Below, one piece after another: positions 46,757 through 49,687 of a DNA stretch of 49,687 nt. The notes below the pieces were generated by a model. That model did not search any database. It saw only the letters and a program-made list of their open reading frames with translations, and was not told where the DNA came from. The position numbers and the translations under genes were made by a program. The DNA is from an uncultured Lachnospiraceae bacterium (GTDB lineage: Bacteria > Bacillota > Clostridia > Lachnospirales > Lachnospiraceae): NCBI GenBank assembly GCA_944376745.1, contig CALWDR010000112.1, forward strand, positions 1-49,687, in the 5' to 3' direction. Position 1 is the first letter of the stretch. Each line of letters starts with the position of its first letter.

Positions 46757-49573
46757 ATGCATATGGAATTTTCCACAGATACGGCAAACTTATGTCTTAA
46801 CCGGGAAGAAGGAGCCCTGCTCCTTCGGCTTGGCCCAAACCGGGGGATATCCCTCCGGGCAGAGGACCGTCTCCATGACAGCCTGTGGTTCCAAACCGCG
46901 GAGGACTGGCAGGAATTCCGCGCGGGCCAGCTGTACGGCGCGCGCTTTCGGGTGCATGCAGAGGCGGACGGCGCCAGAACCACCGGAACCTATACCATTT
47001 ACGCGAAGGAGCACTGCCCCGCCCTTCTGTTCACCGCCTCCGTGGACAGTGAGAACACCGCAGCCGTGGAGCTGCCCTTCCGCTGGCTGAACTTCGTGGT
47101 GGAGGACGCGCTGGGGCTATACACCCTTGCCCCCGCCTGGCAGATCAGCATCCCGGATCTCAAAAATACCATCTCCTTTCGGGAAAATATGCTGGTGGAG
47201 ACAGAAAACGGCATCGCGGGATTCTTCCGAAGCGGCGAGCCCGCCTATTTCCCGGCAGAGCATACGATATGCCCGGATATCTGCACCGAGACCGAGGGGC
47301 TGACAGGGTACCGGCCCCTGCACACCGCCGTCATCGGCTATTGCGAAGGCCCCGCCGGCATGGAAGCACTGAGAGACGCCGCGGAGGCCCTGTATGACGA
47401 GGTCCTCGCCGTACTGGCTCCCCTGTCCCACACGTACACTGGGACGCCCCATAAGATCTGCCACGGGCCCCTGTCCTTCACCGTCACCGTCTCCCAAGAC
47501 GGCGCGGCTTTGACCGCCATGAAAAATATCGGGCCGGAGGCCGCCTTCGCCCTTCCCCTCACGGAGCTGGTCCTCCGGGACCTGGATACGGGCAGGGAAT
47601 TTGCCGCGGACACCCGCAGCGGGTGGTCGCGGGCGGAGCTTAAGCTGGAAAATTCCGGCGGACGCATCATGCTTGGCGGATACGGCGACTATCGGGAGCT
47701 TTCTTTGGAGCTTGTCTTCACCCTGCTGCCGGAGAATCGGGTAGAGTGGGAGACGCATATTTTAAACGGACAGCAGAACTTAAGCGTTCTCTCCGCCTCC
47801 TATGTCCCGGCCCCCTGGGCGGCGGACAACGCCCACTGCTTTATCCCGGAGCACTCCGGCTGCGTGGTCAGAAACGCTCTTAGGACCCATTACTGCCGCC
47901 GGGGCATATATCCCAGAGGATGGACCTTTACCATGAGCTATTTCGCCGCCTATACGCCGGACAGGGAACAGGAAAACGGCTTTTACTGCGGCGTCTGCGA
48001 TCCCTTCGGCGCATTCCGCACCATGCAGGCGGAGACGGACCCCATCGCCAAAACCGGGCTGTTCTTCGCCCGCATGCACGCCCCCGGCTATGGCAAGGGC
48101 GGAAACGCCTTCTCCCTCTCCGGCAGACTCGTGTGGCAGATCTTCGACGGCGACTGGTACGACGCCACGCTTATTTACAAGGATTTTATACATACCAGGG
48201 CTTCCTGGCTCCCGGCTGTGGGGCCGGAGGGCCGGGAGGATACGCCGCTTTGGATGCGGGAGCTGCCCCTCTGGATCATGGACTGGCTGCCCAACACCAA
48301 TCCACTGGCAGACCCGGTTCCCACCAGCATCAACAAGCGGGACGACGAACCGGCGGACAAATGGTATATGGATCCCATTCGCCTGCAGCAGGAGATCGGC
48401 ACTCCCCTGGGCTACCATGTCTACAACTGGCACTGGATCCCCTTTAACAACGATTACCCCCATTATCTGCCCGCCAAAAAAGAATTTCAGGAAAATCTTC
48501 AGAAGCTTCGCGCGCACCACATCCGGGTCATGCCCTATATCAATGCCCGGCTGTGGGATACGAAGGATAAAGAGAATACGGACTGGATGTTTTCCGCCCG
48601 CGCCCGGCAGTGGGCCACAAAGGACGGCGAGGGCCAGCTGTTTACGGAGAAATACGAATCCCACGAGCCGGACGGCAGTCTCTGCGAGCTGGCCATCATG
48701 TGTCCCAGCAGCGGCGTATGGAAGGAGGAGCTGGCCGGTATCCTGCAGGCGCTTTTTGCGGACCTTGGCGTGGACGGCGTCTACATGGACCAGATCGCTG
48801 CCGCCGCCCCCTATCTCTGTCAGGACCCTGCCCACAACCATACTCCCGGCGGGGGAAGCTGGTGGGTGGAGCAGTACAATCTCATGATGCGCCGCAACCG
48901 GCAGATCCGCGGGGACCGCGGCATACTCACCACGGAGGACAACTCCGAGGTATACGCCAAGGCCATGGACGGCTTTTTGACCTGGATCTGGACTGCGGAC
49001 AACCTGGTGCCGGCTTTTCCGGTCCTGTACGCGGGCTATATCGCCATGTTTGGCCGGACCACCAACGGCCTCAAAAAGGGCGACCCGATATTCTTCAAAT
49101 ATGAGACCGCGGAACAGTTTTTATTCGGGGGACAGCTGGGCTGGCTCAATACCGACGTGTTATACCGGGAAAACGAGCTTGCCTTCCTGAAGGCCATGGC
49201 GAACCTCCGTTACAGATATGCCGCCTTTTTCTACAAGGGCGAAGCCCTGCGGCCAGGGGTCGTCACTTGTGACCGCCCGGTGAAGCTTACCACCCCCGCC
49301 TATTTTGACACCCGCCTGTTCGAAGCCAGGCAGGTGCTCACCGGAACCTGGCGTCTGTGGGACAAGAGCCGCGCCGTAACCTTTCTCATCAACTGCGACG
49401 ACAGCGACGCCGCCTTCACCCTGCGGCAGGAGGGCCTGGACGTGCGCCTGGAGGAGGGAAACGGCGTCCTCACAGAGGTCCGCAGCCATGACGGCTGGCT
49501 CACGGTGGAGGGCACCATAGAGGCAAACCAATATCTGGTGCTGGAAGTAACGCTCCCGGAAAAAAATCTGTAA
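46757..49573 (+). CDS. Glycoside hydrolase with DUF6259-type TIM barrel
   Basis: 938 aa, no signal peptide. A beta-sandwich N-terminal half of about 480 residues leads to a barrel starting near WMRELPLWIMDW. Candidate catalytic acids are D678 in DLGVDGVYMDQIAAAAP and E727 in GILTTEDNSEVYAKAMDG, in the positions expected for a retaining barrel; MPYINARLWDT and GYHVYNWHWIPFNNDYPHY are probable sugar-binding strands. The C-terminal 90 residues are another beta domain. The family matches DUF6259 proteins from gut bacteria; substrate unknown. TAGGAGGTATTTTTAG precedes the ATG. Confidence 0.8.
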   Translation: MHMEFSTDTANLCLNREEGALLLRLGPNRGISLRAEDRLHDSLWFQTAEDWQEFRAGQLYGARFRVHAEADGARTTGTYTIYAKEHCPALLFTASVDSENTAAVELPFRWLNFVVEDALGLYTLAPAWQISIPDLKNTISFRENMLVETENGIAGFFRSGEPAYFPAEHTICPDICTETEGLTGYRPLHTAVIGYCEGPAGMEALRDAAEALYDEVLAVLAPLSHTYTGTPHKICHGPLSFTVTVSQDGAALTAMKNIGPEAAFALPLTELVLRDLDTGREFAADTRSGWSRAELKLENSGGRIMLGGYGDYRELSLELVFTLLPENRVEWETHILNGQQNLSVLSASYVPAPWAADNAHCFIPEHSGCVVRNALRTHYCRRGIYPRGWTFTMSYFAAYTPDREQENGFYCGVCDPFGAFRTMQAETDPIAKTGLFFARMHAPGYGKGGNAFSLSGRLVWQIFDGDWYDATLIYKDFIHTRASWLPAVGPEGREDTPLWMRELPLWIMDWLPNTNPLADPVPTSINKRDDEPADKWYMDPIRLQQEIGTPLGYHVYNWHWIPFNNDYPHYLPAKKEFQENLQKLRAHHIRVMPYINARLWDTKDKENTDWMFSARARQWATKDGEGQLFTEKYESHEPDGSLCELAIMCPSSGVWKEELAGILQALFADLGVDGVYMDQIAAAAPYLCQDPAHNHTPGGGSWWVEQYNLMMRRNRQIRGDRGILTTEDNSEVYAKAMDGFLTWIWTADNLVPAFPVLYAGYIAMFGRTTNGLKKGDPIFFKYETAEQFLFGGQLGWLNTDVLYRENELAFLKAMANLRYRYAAFFYKGEALRPGVVTCDRPVKLTTPAYFDTRLFEARQVLTGTWRLWDKSRAVTFLINCDDSDAAFTLRQEGLDVRLEEGNGVLTEVRSHDGWLTVEGTIEANQYLVLEVTLPEKNL

Positions 49574-49589
49574 AGGAAGGGAAATGATT

Positions 49590-49687
49590 ATGCAGGAGCT
49601 GCTGATCGCCGTGGACGGCGGCGGAACGAAAACCGATCTGGTACTGTTTGATTTACAGGGAAGAATCCTGAGACGGGTGCTGGCCCC
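49590..49687 (+). CDS. BadF/BcrA-type ATPase or N-acetylglucosamine kinase, partial
   Basis: Only the first 32 residues are in the window. MQELLIAVDGGGTKTDLVLFDLQG is the phosphate-1 motif of the BadF/BadG/BcrA family, which includes GlcNAc kinases. GGAAGG precedes either ATG 49584 or 49590; spacing favours 49590. It starts 16 nt after the glycosidase stop and so belongs to the same operon, which supports a sugar-kinase role. Confidence 0.8.
   Translation, partial: MQELLIAVDGGGTKTDLVLFDLQGRILRRVLA

Overview
The window looks like a chromosomal piece of a gut-type Bacillota (Clostridia, most likely Lachnospiraceae). The reasons are a Gram-positive S10 ribosomal operon with the zinc-type S14, strong AGGAGG-like ribosome binding sites throughout, TTG and GTG starts, a rubredoxin, DUF4317 and PadR/HAAS-type genes, and GC-rich coding sequence. 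No species name can be supported from the sequence alone.

Layout. 1-7006 (minus strand): fifteen ribosomal protein genes in the order rpsJ-rplC-rplD-rplW-rplB-rpsS-rplV-rpsC-rplP-rpmC-rpsQ-rplN-rplX-rplE-rpsN, read from a promoter near 6978-7006 through a folded leader. 7121-11130: two surface proteins, a dockerin-bearing glucosaminidase and a membrane-anchored beta-sandwich protein. 11302-17095: rubredoxin, a fused 1-phosphofructokinase/PTS enzyme I, an iron alcohol dehydrogenase, a zinc-ribbon membrane protein and an rRNA-type methyltransferase. 17116-18907: an AT-richer XRE / ImmA-IrrE / PIN cassette with its own promoter and palindromic operator. 18988-25134: a pyruvate kinase lacking the C-terminal domain and carrying low-complexity repeats, an L,D-transpeptidase, a DUF4317 protein and a divergent ABC-class ATPase. 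25447-31055: a PadR/HAAS pair divergent from a secreted small protein followed by a two-permease ABC transporter cassette. 31090-36256: an AAA-ATPase/nuclease-like protein, a frameshifted ROK glucokinase operon, a YbaK protein and tRNA-Tyr. 36315-49687: a glycan-use region with a GH38 alpha-mannosidase, two uroporphyrinogen-decarboxylase-like proteins, a SIS isomerase, a ROK kinase, a PhnP-like metallo-hydrolase, a YesL-like membrane protein, two AraC regulators, a DUF6259-type glycosidase and the start of a BadF/GlcNAc-kinase-like gene.

How it fits together. The last 13 kb reads as one glycan catabolism neighbourhood: hydrolases release sugars, ROK/BadF kinases and the SIS isomerase process them, and AraC proteins probably control it. 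A 16-bp direct repeat with 21-bp spacing sits between two divergent promoters in this region, as expected for an AraC-family operator. No sugar transporter is visible, so it should lie outside the window or elsewhere.

Most striking pattern. Short degenerate tandem arrays (units of 15 to 43 bp) recur across the window. Several start in the last codons of a gene and copy its 3' end downstream (25125, 33016, 40524, 44653 and probably 39798). Others sit inside proteins (enzyme I linker, pyruvate kinase) or in a 5' leader (43719). Further points worth a second look are the PfkB-enzyme I fusion, the secreted-peptide/ABC cassette, the XRE/ImmA/PIN cassette, and the pairing of uroporphyrinogen-decarboxylase-like proteins with glycosidase genes.
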